From MED-G105 sp965263305 (GTDB taxonomy: Bacteria; Pseudomonadota; Alphaproteobacteria; Caulobacterales; Parvularculaceae), in contig OZ253666.1 in the NCBI GenBank assembly GCA_965263305.1, positions 868,001 through 932,000 of the forward strand: 64,000 nucleotides of DNA, written 5' to 3'. Of the stretch, positions 8,521 to 17,136 are shown one piece after another. The notes beneath the pieces were generated by a model. It saw nothing but the letters and a program-made list of their open reading frames with translations, made no database searches and was not told where the DNA came from. The stretch's first letter is position 1. Each line of letters opens with the position of its first letter. Both the position numbers and the translations under genes were made by a program.

Positions 8521-9378
8521 GTGACAGAGCCCCAAACACCCAAATCCTCTTCGCAACCTCAGAAAACCCATATTGATCTCTGCCGAGACATCCTTCTCGC
8601 CTGCGAGGCGGAAAAGAAGGCGCGCGACGCGATTGATGGGGGCGAGATCGGGGGTAAAGCGCATTGGCGCTTCGCGACAGACGCCGGAAACACCTATCCT
8701 GCTGGTCCGCCGGACCGTCCCAACCGACCAGAACACCCGGTTTTGGCGCCCCCTGGCGACGTGCCGCGCCGCCGCTTAACAACGGCCGCTGGCCGCTTCG
8801 CGCTCCTCCACGCCGTCGCGCATATTGAACTCAATGCGATCGATCTGGCCGCCGATATGGCCTGGCGGTTCGCCGATGAGATTGACAGGCTCGGCCTTGA
8901 TGCGCGGGGGTTCGTCGAGGATTGGCTTGCCGTGGCCAGGGATGAAGGGCGCCATTTTCTGATGCTGAGCGAGAGGCTCGCTGGGCTCGGCGGGAAATAT
9001 GGAGATCTACCGGCCCATGACGGGCTCTGGCAGGCGGCCGAAGCCACGTCGGATGCCGTTATCGCTCGCCTCGCCATTGCTCCAATGGTGCTGGAGGCGC
9101 GCGGGCTCGATGTCACGCCCGGCATGATTGAAAAGCTTGAGGCCGCCGGAGACCGGGAAAGCGCTGATGTTTTGCGGGTGATCTACAGCGAGGAAATTGA
9201 TCATGTGCGGAAAGGCGCCCATTGGTTTCTTCAGGTCTGCCGCGCGAAGGGACTGAACGGTGAAGATACTTTTCGGAGCCTGGTGAAAGAACGGTTTAAC
9301 GGCCCCCTAAAGCCGCCGTTTAACGAGGAAGCCAGAACAAGAGCCGATCTGCCATTGAGCTTTTACAATGAGCGCTGA
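8521..9378 (+). CDS. DUF455 ferritin-like protein
   Basis: A 285-residue helical protein of the DUF455 family, which has a ferritin-like fold. Typical features are VAHIELNAIDLAADMAWRF and DEGRHFLML in the first helical pair and YSEEIDHVRKGAHWF in the last. The Glu and His residues (E..H, EG.H, EE.DH) are the likely di-metal ligands. Function is unknown for the family; some members sit with tRNA-modification genes. The start is the GTG at 8521, placing the gene directly behind bcp. A 3-base-loop hairpin follows the stop. Confidence 0.88.
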   Translation: MTEPQTPKSSSQPQKTHIDLCRDILLACEAEKKARDAIDGGEIGGKAHWRFATDAGNTYPAGPPDRPNRPEHPVLAPPGDVPRRRLTTAAGRFALLHAVAHIELNAIDLAADMAWRFADEIDRLGLDARGFVEDWLAVARDEGRHFLMLSERLAGLGGKYGDLPAHDGLWQAAEATSDAVIARLAIAPMVLEARGLDVTPGMIEKLEAAGDRESADVLRVIYSEEIDHVRKGAHWFLQVCRAKGLNGEDTFRSLVKERFNGPLKPPFNEEARTRADLPLSFYNER

Positions 9379-9400
9379 CCAACCATCGCGGCCGAGACCG

Positions 9401-9438
9401 GCGTCCCGATACGGGACGCTATGAACGCATTTTTTTTA
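9401..9438 (+). terminator. Probable terminator of the bcp–DUF455 unit
   Basis: GCGTCCCG (9401-9408) pairs perfectly with CGGGACGC (9412-9419) across a 3-base loop. A run of eight T residues follows at about 9431-9438, eleven bases past the stem. The spacer makes classical intrinsic termination less certain. Confidence 0.5.
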
Positions 9439-9448
9439 ACGCCCAATA

Positions 9449-9483
9449 TTTACCCTATCGACAGTTTTTACCGTATCGACTGT
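9449..9483. repeat. Two 17-bp direct repeats upstream of the M23 peptidase gene
   Basis: TTTACCCTATCGACAGT (9449-9465) and TTTACCGTATCGACTGT (9467-9483) agree at 15 of 17 positions with an 18-bp period. They lie about 190-220 bases before the M23 start, in a 293-base gap with no gene. Such spacing suits tandem binding of a regulator on nearly one face of the DNA; this is inference. The rest of the gap has an AT-rich stretch (about 9550-9580) that could hold the promoter. Confidence 0.5.
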
Positions 9484-9671
9484 GGCGTGGGGCTTGCTTC
9501 GCGAATTACGAGAACGATCCGGCGGGTTTTCCGCTTCCATTTCACAGAACTTTAAAAAACTATGGTTATTTCATCACATAACAGTTGCGGAAAGCAGGAA
9601 TTTCGGCTGCAATACTGTGAGGGTGTGGCTGCGATAACGCGTGAACCGCGGTTGTTAAGGGGCGTAAATAA

Positions 9672-10988
9672 ATGAGCCGCCAATCCGGCAAGACAAAGCG
9701 ACTGATCGCTAAGTTTTTTAAAGAACGGCAGATTTACCATCGTAGCGATGGGGTTGTGCACTTCATTTCGATGTCGACGCGCACCCAAATTGCGCTCGCG
9801 ACGGTGTTTGGCGCCGCCCTGCTTTGGGTTGCCTATGCATCTGTAAACGTTGTTTTTAAAGAACAAATCATCGTCGCCAAAGAGCGTGACGCGCAGGTCG
9901 AGCGCGACCTCTTCTCCCGGAGATTGGAGAAATCCTACCGCGCGATCAACGACATGAGCGCCCTCAACGTCATTATGCAGGAACAGTTTGATGAAGCGAT
10001 GACGGATATCTCCAGCCGCCATCAAACGCTCAAGAGCATGGTGGAACGCAAAGCAGGCATTGACGCCGCCATCGATGGGTTGTCCGACGCCCTATCCGAG
10101 GCCGGCTTTCCCGACGGGTCGAAACCGAAGAACAATAACCGCATCATGATTGACACCGCGCCGGCCGAAGCCACACCGCGTCAATCCCGTTCATCTGTCC
10201 TAAAGAGGGAAGCTCGCGCCGACGCCGCACGTGGGGCTTTGTCAGCCCCAGCCGACAGCCCGGCGGGCGAAGCGCTCGGGCGCATGCGATACGCAGCGGG
10301 CGGCCTTTTTGAAGAGCAAGTCTTACTACTCGCTTCCCTTGAAGATCGCGCAACCCGCCAGATCGACCTGCTCGAGAGAATTATCAATACGACGGGCGTC
10401 AAAGCGGAAACTGTCCAGCCGGCGAAGAAAATTACGAATACGGTCTTGGCGCAGGGCGGGCCCTATGTTGACCCCTCAAATTTAAGCGATGCCTCAACGG
10501 ATTTTTTCCGCCACGCTAATCGCACAAGCCTTCAGCTTGAAAAGCTGTCGCAACTCCAAAGAATCGTAAACTCGCTGCCTATTGGCTCCCCACTCACGGC
10601 TGAGCGGCGAAAAACCAGTGGCTTTGGTGTTCGCAGAGATCCATTCAACGGCAGGGTCGCGAGCCATCACGGCCTCGATTTTGCAGCCCGTTGGCGTGCG
10701 CCGATTGTGGCGACGGCAAAAGGCGTTGTGAAATTCTCTGGCGTACGATCAGGGTTTGGGAACGTCGTTGAGATTGACCACGGCAATGGTTTCGTTACGC
10801 GATATGCGCACCTTAACCGTTCTGTCGTCAAAAAAGGGCAAAGAGTATCTTTGAACGATAAAATTGGGGAACTGGGCAGCAGTGGCCGAAGCACTGGCCC
10901 TCATCTCCATTACGAAATTCTATTCCGGGGCAAAGCGAAAAACCCACAACGGTTTATTGAGGCGGGAAGATATGTTTTCGAAAGCTAA
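9672..10988 (+). CDS. M23 (LytM-type) peptidoglycan endopeptidase, membrane-anchored
   Basis: A 438-residue protein that probably cuts peptidoglycan cross-links. A membrane helix lies at about residues 36-60 (IALATVFGAALLWVAYAS), then a periplasmic coiled-coil-like stretch of about 220 residues. The C-terminal M23 domain has the zinc ligands HHGLDF and GPHLHYE and the conserved GFGNVVEIDHGNGFVTRYAHL core, so it looks catalytically complete. AAGGGGC precedes the ATG by 8 bases. It overlaps the bactofilin gene by 17 bases. This peptidase–bactofilin pair recurs in bacteria where bactofilin filaments localise the peptidase for shape control, and I infer the same here. Confidence 0.93.
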   Translation: MSRQSGKTKRLIAKFFKERQIYHRSDGVVHFISMSTRTQIALATVFGAALLWVAYASVNVVFKEQIIVAKERDAQVERDLFSRRLEKSYRAINDMSALNVIMQEQFDEAMTDISSRHQTLKSMVERKAGIDAAIDGLSDALSEAGFPDGSKPKNNNRIMIDTAPAEATPRQSRSSVLKREARADAARGALSAPADSPAGEALGRMRYAAGGLFEEQVLLLASLEDRATRQIDLLERIINTTGVKAETVQPAKKITNTVLAQGGPYVDPSNLSDASTDFFRHANRTSLQLEKLSQLQRIVNSLPIGSPLTAERRKTSGFGVRRDPFNGRVASHHGLDFAARWRAPIVATAKGVVKFSGVRSGFGNVVEIDHGNGFVTRYAHLNRSVVKKGQRVSLNDKIGELGSSGRSTGPHLHYEILFRGKAKNPQRFIEAGRYVFES

Positions 10989-11598
10989 GACACCAAAACC
11001 AGGCGCAGATGATCGCGCTAAGGCAAGCGTTTTAAATGATGCGCCGACCACCTCGGCGGCTCCCGCCGCTCCATCCAAAAGGTCGAGCTCCATGAAGTCG
11101 GCCTCCGTGCCATCGATCATCTCTGCGGACGTTGTGATGCGCGGGCATATCAACGCCTCTGGCGAGGTGCAACTCGACGGCGAGCTTGAAGGAGACATCA
11201 AGGCCGCCGCCCTGATGGTTGGCGAACAGGCGATCGTAAAAGGCGACATCACCTGCGACGCCGTCACCATACGCGGACGGGTCGAAGGCGGCATTCGCGC
11301 CAAGCAGGTCACTTTAGCGGCCACCGCTCATATCGAAGGCGACATCGTCCATAGTTCCCTGTCGGTAGAAGCCGGCGCTCATTTCGATGGCAATGTCCGC
11401 CATTCTGACGATCCGCTATCCGAAGCCTCCGCGACGGATTTTCGAAAGACGCGACCAGGGTCAGCCCCGGCGCCAACCCCAGCCCCAACCGCCATGCCGC
11501 GTCCGCCTGTCCCGAATGGCGACGATAGCGCAAGCACCATGGCCAATGGAGGCGAGACGCCGTCATTCCTCAGCCAAAACCGGTCTCCGTTGCGGTAA
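10972..11598 (+). CDS. Bactofilin cytoskeletal protein
   Basis: About 208 residues from the ATG at 10972 (MFSKAKTPKPG). The start is chosen over upstream codons because GGCGGGAAG precedes it and the upstream frame lies inside the M23 domain. The core of about 100 residues is the DUF583/bactofilin beta-helix: repeated G-x-I-x-G-D/E strands, for example ISADVVMRGHINASGEVQLDGELEGD, with further turns through VKGDI, VEGGI and IEGDI. The N-tail is Ser/Ala-rich and the C-tail is Pro-rich (APAPTPAPTAMPRPP), both probably disordered. Bactofilins self-assemble into membrane-linked filaments without nucleotide. It shares 17 bases with the M23 gene and ends at a bidirectional terminator. Confidence 0.93.
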   Translation: MFSKAKTPKPGADDRAKASVLNDAPTTSAAPAAPSKRSSSMKSASVPSIISADVVMRGHINASGEVQLDGELEGDIKAAALMVGEQAIVKGDITCDAVTIRGRVEGGIRAKQVTLAATAHIEGDIVHSSLSVEAGAHFDGNVRHSDDPLSEASATDFRKTRPGSAPAPTPAPTAMPRPPVPNGDDSASTMANGGETPSFLSQNRSPLR

Positions 11599-11625
11599 CG
11601 CCGTTTAGGTTGGATTTCTTGGATT

Positions 11626-11658
11626 AAAAAGCCGGCGCCGCCAAGCGTCGGCTTTTTT
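11626..11658. terminator. Bidirectional terminator between bactofilin and prfB
   Basis: AAAAAGCCGGCG (11626-11637) pairs with CGTCGGCTTTTTT (11646-11658), allowing one G-U pair. It has A-rich and T-rich flanks on both sides and so can serve both converging transcripts. An overlapping 8-bp stem, GCCGCCAA (11637-11644) with TTGGCGGC (11661-11668), could form instead. Confidence 0.88.
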
Positions 11659-11669
11659 CTTTGGCGGCG

Positions 11670-12774
11670 TTACTTCCCGCCAACTCGCTGGGCGAGGGCG
11701 GCAGTCAGAAACGGCGTGAGAGAGCCGTCGAGCACATCATCTGGAGACGGCGATTCCACCTGGGTACGGAGGTCTTTCACCATCTGATAGGGCTGCAAGA
11801 CATAGGATCTAATCTGATGTCCCCATCCTATATCGGTCTTTGACGCAGCCTCTGCTTGCGCCTCTTCTTCACGGCGCTGTAATTCCAGTTCATAAAGGCG
11901 CGCGCGCAACATACTCCACGCCGTCGCGCGATTTTTATGTTGCGATCGTTGGTTTTGACACTGAACAACGATTCCCGTTGGTTCATGGGTGATGCGTACC
12001 GCTGAGTCCGTCGTGTTGACATGCTGACCGCCAGCCCCCGACGCGCGAAAGGTGTCAACGCGACAATCGCTTTCGTTCACCTCGATTGAGATCGAGTCAT
12101 CGATGACCGGGTACACCCAAACAGAGGCGAAGGAAGTATGCCGGCGGGCATTGGAGTCATAAGGGGAGATACGGACAAGGCGATGCACGCCCGATTCAGT
12201 TTTCATCCAGCCATAAGCGTTATGGCCTTTGACCTCGATCGTTGCGGATTTAATGCCCGCCTCTTCGCCGGCCTGCTCATCAATCACCGTGACTTTAAAG
12301 TCATTCTTTTGCGCCCATCGCAAATACATGCGTAACAGCATGGACGCCCAGTCATTTGACTCGGTGCCGCCTGCGCCCGGATGAACCTCGATAAAGCAAT
12401 CATTGGGATCAGCTTCACCGGAAAGCAACGCCTCCGTTTCCGACCGCGCCGCGCGATCGGCAAGCGTGCGCAACATGGGCTCCACTTCTTCCAGGGAGGC
12501 CTCGTCGCCCTCCGCCTCCGCTAACTCGATTAGCTCGCAAAGATCAGCCAGTTCATCCGAAATCTCTGAAACAGCGTCCATCTGCGAGGCAAGAGACGTT
12601 CGCTCTTGCATCAGTTTTTGCGCCGTCTGCGGATCATCCCACAGGGTAGGATCCTCCGCTTTTTCGTTTAACTCTTGCAGTCTCTTCGTGGCGACATCCC
12701 AGTCAAAGACGCCTCCTCAGCAGTTCGACCGACTGCCTGATCGCCCCCGCAAGGGATTCAAATTCCGCGCGCAT
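11670..12774 (-). CDS. prfB: Peptide chain release factor 2, expressed through a programmed +1 frameshift
   Basis: RF2 recognises UGA and UAA and releases the finished peptide. The GGQ loop is seen as GAGGQHVN and the stop-codon region in the RVDTFRASG neighbourhood. Reading from the ATG at 12774 gives 23 codons ending in CTT, then an in-frame TGA (12705-12703). Shifting +1 continues as DWD..., then through MQERTSLASQ to the stop at 11670, giving about 367 residues, the family's usual length. The shift site carries an internal Shine-Dalgarno three bases before CTT. Taken without the shift, the long frame would begin at an internal Met (12611) and lack about 55 N-terminal residues. It lies 58 bases behind PBP1A on the same strand. 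Confidence 0.96.
12702..12717 (-). promoter_or_regulatory. prfB programmed +1 frameshift site
   Basis: On the minus strand the site reads AGGAGG-CGT-CTT-TGA-C. It has the same layout as E. coli prfB (AGGGGG-TAT-CTT-TGA-C), including the 3-base spacer between the internal Shine-Dalgarno and the slippery CTT. RF2 shortage slows UGA termination and favours the shift, so RF2 autoregulates its own synthesis. Confidence 0.95.
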
Positions 12775-12832
12775 GGTAAAAGCCTATAAAATCGTCGTTA
12801 AATGAACGAGCGTGTGAGTTGGATCGCTCGCT

Positions 12833-15592
12833 CTAATAAAGGCCATTCAGGTCGTCAAGCGCTAGCTCATCGCTTGGCGGCGCACTTAAAGGATCGAGGG
12901 CCAGCCCGTCGTCATCGCTGACGCCGACGGTTGAAAGATCGTCTTCTGCCTTAAATGCTTCCAAAATAACGTTTCCGTCGCGGGCGTTCGCCGGCCGGCC
13001 TGACCGGGCGTTCACCCGCACGAGACGGATGCCCGACGGTACGCGGAAGGGAATACCGGCCGATTCCTTCAACGCTTCCGCCATAAAGTCCGCAAAAATC
13101 GGCGCAGCGACTTTACCGCCCGCCTCCCCCTGGCCGAGGGTTTGCGGCAAATCAAATCCGATATAGACGCCGGCGGCAAGGTCAGGCGCAAAGCCGACAA
13201 ACCATGCGTCTTTGTATTCGTTGGTCGTGCCGGTTTTGCCGGCCAGTGGTTTGTCGACGCGCTTGCGCACCGCAGAGCCGGTGCCCCGGCGCACAACGCC
13301 TTCCAGCATAGAGACCATCTGATAGGCGGTCCGCGGATCAATCACTTGCGATCGCGCATCTTGAAGGACCGGCTCAATTTGATCCGTCCATTCGGCGTCA
13401 TCACATAAAAGGCAGTCGCGCTCATCCTGGCGGAAAACGGTCAAACCATCGCGATCCTGAACCCGGTCAATAATAAAGGGCGAGATTGATTTGCCGCCAT
13501 TGACGAATGTCGAATAGGCGGCGGTCATTTTCATCAAGGTTGTCTCCCCGGACCCGAGGGAGATCGCCAACTCTCGCGGCAATCGGTCAGCGAGACGAAA
13601 ACGTTCAGCGTAATCGATAATCCGCCCAATGCCTAACTCTTGCGCGAGGCGCGCCGTCATCGAGTTACGCGATTGTTCAATACCAAGGCGAAGGGTGCTT
13701 TCACCATAAAATCGACCGGCGACGTAGTTGCCGGGCTTCCACCAGCTATCAACGCCCGGCGCAACAAAGGGCGCATCGAGCACGATGCTTGACGGGGTGT
13801 ACCCGCTATCGAGAGCGGCGGCGTATACGAATGGTTTGAAGGTTGAACCGGGCTGGCGAAGAGCCTGCACGGCGCGATTGAATTCGGACAATTGGAAGGA
13901 AAACCCGCCCACCATGGCGACCACCCGCCCGGTATGGGGGTCCATGGCGACCAATCCGCCATTGACCGCCGGCACCTGACGCAGCGCGTAAACACCCTCA
14001 ATGAGATCAGGATCAGATTCTACAGATGTGTTGTCATCAGCGCTGCCAGCGCCAGAGCCTGCTTCGTCGGATTCGTTGTCAGCGGTATCATCGCCGCGGC
14101 GAGCCTGCTCCACCAACACAACATCGCCAATCGAGAGAACATCCGACGCATCGGTAATTTCAGGCCCTAACTCTTCGACCGAATCATATTTGCGCGCCCA
14201 AGAGAGTTCAGCAAGCGGAATAATACCCGTCGCATCATCTGCAAGGGCGATTTCCACTTCATCTTTCGACACCGCCGTTACGATCGCCGGCGCCCATGGC
14301 TCCAGATCATCGGCAATTTTGCGATTTTCCGCAAACTCCCGCAATAGCGATTGGAATTGCTCGCGCCACTCCCCTTCCAGCGGCAAAGTTCCAATGGGCC
14401 CACGCCAACCATGGCGACGATCGTAATCCGCCAACCACTTCCGCAAGACGTTCCCCGCCGCCTGCTGCAAGCGCGGGTCGAGCGTTGTTCTTACCGCAAG
14501 ACCACCGTCATAGAGGGCCTCAACGCCATATCGGCCAGCAATCTGCTTGCGGACTTCTTCAGCAAAATACTCCGACGCCCAGTCGCGCGCACCGAGCGGC
14601 GGTGCAATAACCGCATTGAGGTCAGTATCCTGCGCCGCTGACGCCGCCGCCTCGGTTATTTTTCCATCCGCGGCCATACGACCAATAACCCAGTTACGAC
14701 GTTCAACCGCCCGTTCGTAATTATGAACCGGGTGATAATTGCTTGGCCCTTTAGGGATAGCGGCGAGATAGGCGGCCTCTTCAATCGACAACTCATCGAG
14801 AGATTTGTCAAAGTAATTCAACGCCGCCGCCGCTACGCCATAGGAGCGGTTCCCAAGGTAAATCTCATTTAGATAAAGCTCGAGGATTTGATCTTTACTG
14901 AACGCTTCCTCGATGCGCCGCGCCACCATCCATTCACGCAGTTTACGTTCAATTCTCTGTTCGCTGGAGAACAGGAAGTTCTTCGCAACCTGCTGCGTGA
15001 TGGTCGAGCCGCCTTCGAGGCGCCGACCTCGAAGAACGTTTTGAACATTCGACAGCTGCGCGCGCACAACGCCTTTGAAATCTACACCGCTGTGATCGTA
15101 GAATTTTTTATCCTCAGCGGAAATGAACGCCTCTTTGATCATCGGCGGCATGGCTTCGGCCGGGACAAAAATGCGTCGTTCGCGTGCAAATTCCGCGACA
15201 AGGGATCCGTCGCCTGCATAAACGCGGGTTGTCACTGGCGGCTTATATTGATCAAGAGCTTCGTAATCGGGAAGATCCTGACTCAGATGATTGAGATAGA
15301 GCACAGAACCGCCCGCGACCCCAAGGCCAAGGGCGATGCCAGCAGCAAACAAGAGACTGGTAAGGTTCAACAGGGTTGCGCCGAGCCCGCCTGATGCTGA
15401 GGCCTTAGGCCCCTGCGGTGGCCGTTCAGCCGACACGGCCTTTGCCTTTTCGACGCGATCAGAAGACGGCGCTCGAACGGGCGCCGCCAAGGGTGCATCA
15501 GCGGCGACATCCTCTTTGTCCGAAGTATCAATCGCCTCGTCCCCAGCGTGGGTAACCGGTTTTTTGTCCACCGGCTCGTGATCCGTCGGCAT
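12833..15592 (-). CDS. mrcA: Penicillin-binding protein 1A, bifunctional
   Basis: A 919-residue class A PBP that polymerises glycan strands and cross-links peptides. The N-terminal 75 residues are a cytoplasmic, charged, low-complexity tail. A membrane helix follows (about residues 72-102). The glycosyltransferase domain has ISAEDKKFYDHSGVDFKG and GGSTITQQVAKNF. An OB-like insert contains an acidic stretch (DDTADNESDEAG). The transpeptidase domain has S583-T-F-K, SRN within EQSRNSMT, and GKTGTTNEYKDAWF. GAGG precedes the ATG. It is flanked on the same strand by the amidase upstream and prfB downstream, an order conserved in alphaproteobacteria. Confidence 0.95.
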   Translation of the reverse strand: MPTDHEPVDKKPVTHAGDEAIDTSDKEDVAADAPLAAPVRAPSSDRVEKAKAVSAERPPQGPKASASGGLGATLLNLTSLLFAAGIALGLGVAGGSVLYLNHLSQDLPDYEALDQYKPPVTTRVYAGDGSLVAEFARERRIFVPAEAMPPMIKEAFISAEDKKFYDHSGVDFKGVVRAQLSNVQNVLRGRRLEGGSTITQQVAKNFLFSSEQRIERKLREWMVARRIEEAFSKDQILELYLNEIYLGNRSYGVAAAALNYFDKSLDELSIEEAAYLAAIPKGPSNYHPVHNYERAVERRNWVIGRMAADGKITEAAASAAQDTDLNAVIAPPLGARDWASEYFAEEVRKQIAGRYGVEALYDGGLAVRTTLDPRLQQAAGNVLRKWLADYDRRHGWRGPIGTLPLEGEWREQFQSLLREFAENRKIADDLEPWAPAIVTAVSKDEVEIALADDATGIIPLAELSWARKYDSVEELGPEITDASDVLSIGDVVLVEQARRGDDTADNESDEAGSGAGSADDNTSVESDPDLIEGVYALRQVPAVNGGLVAMDPHTGRVVAMVGGFSFQLSEFNRAVQALRQPGSTFKPFVYAAALDSGYTPSSIVLDAPFVAPGVDSWWKPGNYVAGRFYGESTLRLGIEQSRNSMTARLAQELGIGRIIDYAERFRLADRLPRELAISLGSGETTLMKMTAAYSTFVNGGKSISPFIIDRVQDRDGLTVFRQDERDCLLCDDAEWTDQIEPVLQDARSQVIDPRTAYQMVSMLEGVVRRGTGSAVRKRVDKPLAGKTGTTNEYKDAWFVGFAPDLAAGVYIGFDLPQTLGQGEAGGKVAAPIFADFMAEALKESAGIPFRVPSGIRLVRVNARSGRPANARDGNVILEAFKAEDDLSTVGVSDDDGLALDPLSAPPSDELALDDLNGLY

Positions 15593-15621
15593 ATCGCCTC
15601 AACCTTTCGGCTCGTTCAAAA

Positions 15622-15645
15622 TTTAAAGGGGCGCGATATGCGCCC
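15622..15645 (-). terminator. Possible weak terminator between amidase and PBP1A genes
   Basis: GGGCGC (15629-15634) pairs perfectly with GCGCCC (15640-15645) across a 5-base loop. On the minus strand it is followed by CTTTAAATTTT, a weak U-rich tract. It may attenuate rather than stop transcription into mrcA. Confidence 0.35.
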
Positions 15646-15765
15646 TCCGCTCGTTTTCTGTTTTACCAGCGCCGCCAACGCTCCGCCAAGGTTTTCGCAG
15701 TTGTTAACCGATGTTTGGCCGCGTCAGTGGCTGTAAATCTACGCTGAAACTACCGACGGAAAATG

Positions 15766-17136
15766 TCAGTTTTTCGGCAATGCGGTATTTTTTGCATGGC
15801 GCACGCCTGCCTTGTCGTCACGGAAATATGCCTCAATCGCCCGGGCCACCGCTTTCATTGTCCGCTTTCGCCAAGCCGGCGACTTTAGGTTTTCGTAGTC
15901 TTCGCTATTGGACATAAACCCCATCTCAAGGAGCACCGCCGGCACGTCCGGCGCCAAAAGCACGTTTAAGTTGCCTTTTCGATGGGTGTTGTTGAGAAGC
16001 GGCGTCACGCCGCCAAGCTTCGCGACCAACAAGCGCGCGAGACGATCAGATTGGTTGCCGGTCTGGCGCTGGGCGAGATCAATGAGAATGCCGCCGACAT
16101 CAGGGTCTTCCTCGCCGATATTGGTGTTGGCGACGATGTAGTTACCCTCTGCCAACGCCGCGGCCGCGGAGCGATCGACCCCTTCTTGAGACAAGGTGTA
16201 AACTGACGCCCCCCTTACCGTTTTGTTAGCAAGGGCGTCGGCGTGAAGGGAGATAAACAGATCAGCTTTGGCGCGGCGGGCGAATTTATGTCGTTCCGCA
16301 AGAGCAAAGCGCTTGTCTTTATCGCGCGTCAACACGACGGAAAAGCCACCATACGCTTCAAGCGCTTTTTTCAATTCCTTCGCCGCCGCTAAGGTGACGG
16401 CTTTTTCATGCACCCCATTGCGCCCGATGGCGCCAGGGTCTGTGCCGCCATGGCCTGGGTCAATCACGATTATTTTCTTGGGGCGCTGCGCCGCCTCGTT
16501 GATTGCATCATCGATCGACGAACGTTTCTTGCCGCTTTTCTTTGTGTTTTGCTCAGGTTGATCAATGGCGGCCGCGATCACATCGCTGATGTTCTGGGGC
16601 TTTTCATCCACGCTAGGCTTGCGGGCGCTTTGCTTCTTGCCAGTCTTCGCAGGCGCGGCGGCCCAGCGGTTCACACTTTTGGTGAGGGCGTTCAGGGTGC
16701 CGGTCTCAAGATCAACCACCAGCCGGTGATATGGTTTTGCGCTCGAAGGCTCGATCACAAAGGCGTCGACCACCTTGGCGGTTTTCGCCAAGGGGACTGA
16801 GAAGACAAAGCCGTTGTCACGGGCTTTCTGTCCGGCCGGTTGCGCACTGACCCGCGCGATGTGCCCGCGGGCGCGACGCGGCAGGGCGTCGTCGGCCAAA
16901 ACGCCTATATTTTCCAACGTAATGGTCACAACGCCCTGATCCCGCCGCGTTGCGCCAATGTAAAACGTCGGTTCGGCTGATAAATCGAAAACAAGACGGG
17001 TTTTCGTCGGCGACGTCACCCCAATACGCACCGCGCGCACGCTGTCATCAGCTTGCGCGAGAGCATGCCCGTCGATGCTAAAACTGAGTAGCGCGAACCC
17101 CAGCACAAGGCACAATCGCGCAATAAAATCAATCAT
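15766..17136 (-). CDS. N-acetylmuramoyl-L-alanine amidase with AMIN domain (AmiC-type)
   Basis: A 456-residue periplasmic enzyme that removes peptides from glycan during cell separation. A signal peptide (about residues 1-28, ending ALAQA) is followed by an AMIN domain (about 35-150), which targets septal peptidoglycan. A basic/acidic linker (about 165-215) precedes the Amidase_3 domain (about 220-440). Zinc and catalytic motifs are IVIDPGHGGTDPGAIG, LFISLHADA and VLLEMGFMSN with its Glu. AAAGGTAA precedes the ATG. It heads the minus-strand series amidase–PBP1A–prfB and diverges from rne. Activation by an EnvC/NlpD-like LytM partner would be expected from the family. Confidence 0.93.
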   Translation of the reverse strand: MIDFIARLCLVLGFALLSFSIDGHALAQADDSVRAVRIGVTSPTKTRLVFDLSAEPTFYIGATRRDQGVVTITLENIGVLADDALPRRARGHIARVSAQPAGQKARDNGFVFSVPLAKTAKVVDAFVIEPSSAKPYHRLVVDLETGTLNALTKSVNRWAAAPAKTGKKQSARKPSVDEKPQNISDVIAAAIDQPEQNTKKSGKKRSSIDDAINEAAQRPKKIIVIDPGHGGTDPGAIGRNGVHEKAVTLAAAKELKKALEAYGGFSVVLTRDKDKRFALAERHKFARRAKADLFISLHADALANKTVRGASVYTLSQEGVDRSAAAALAEGNYIVANTNIGEEDPDVGGILIDLAQRQTGNQSDRLARLLVAKLGGVTPLLNNTHRKGNLNVLLAPDVPAVLLEMGFMSNSEDYENLKSPAWRKRTMKAVARAIEAYFRDDKAGVRHAKNTALPKN

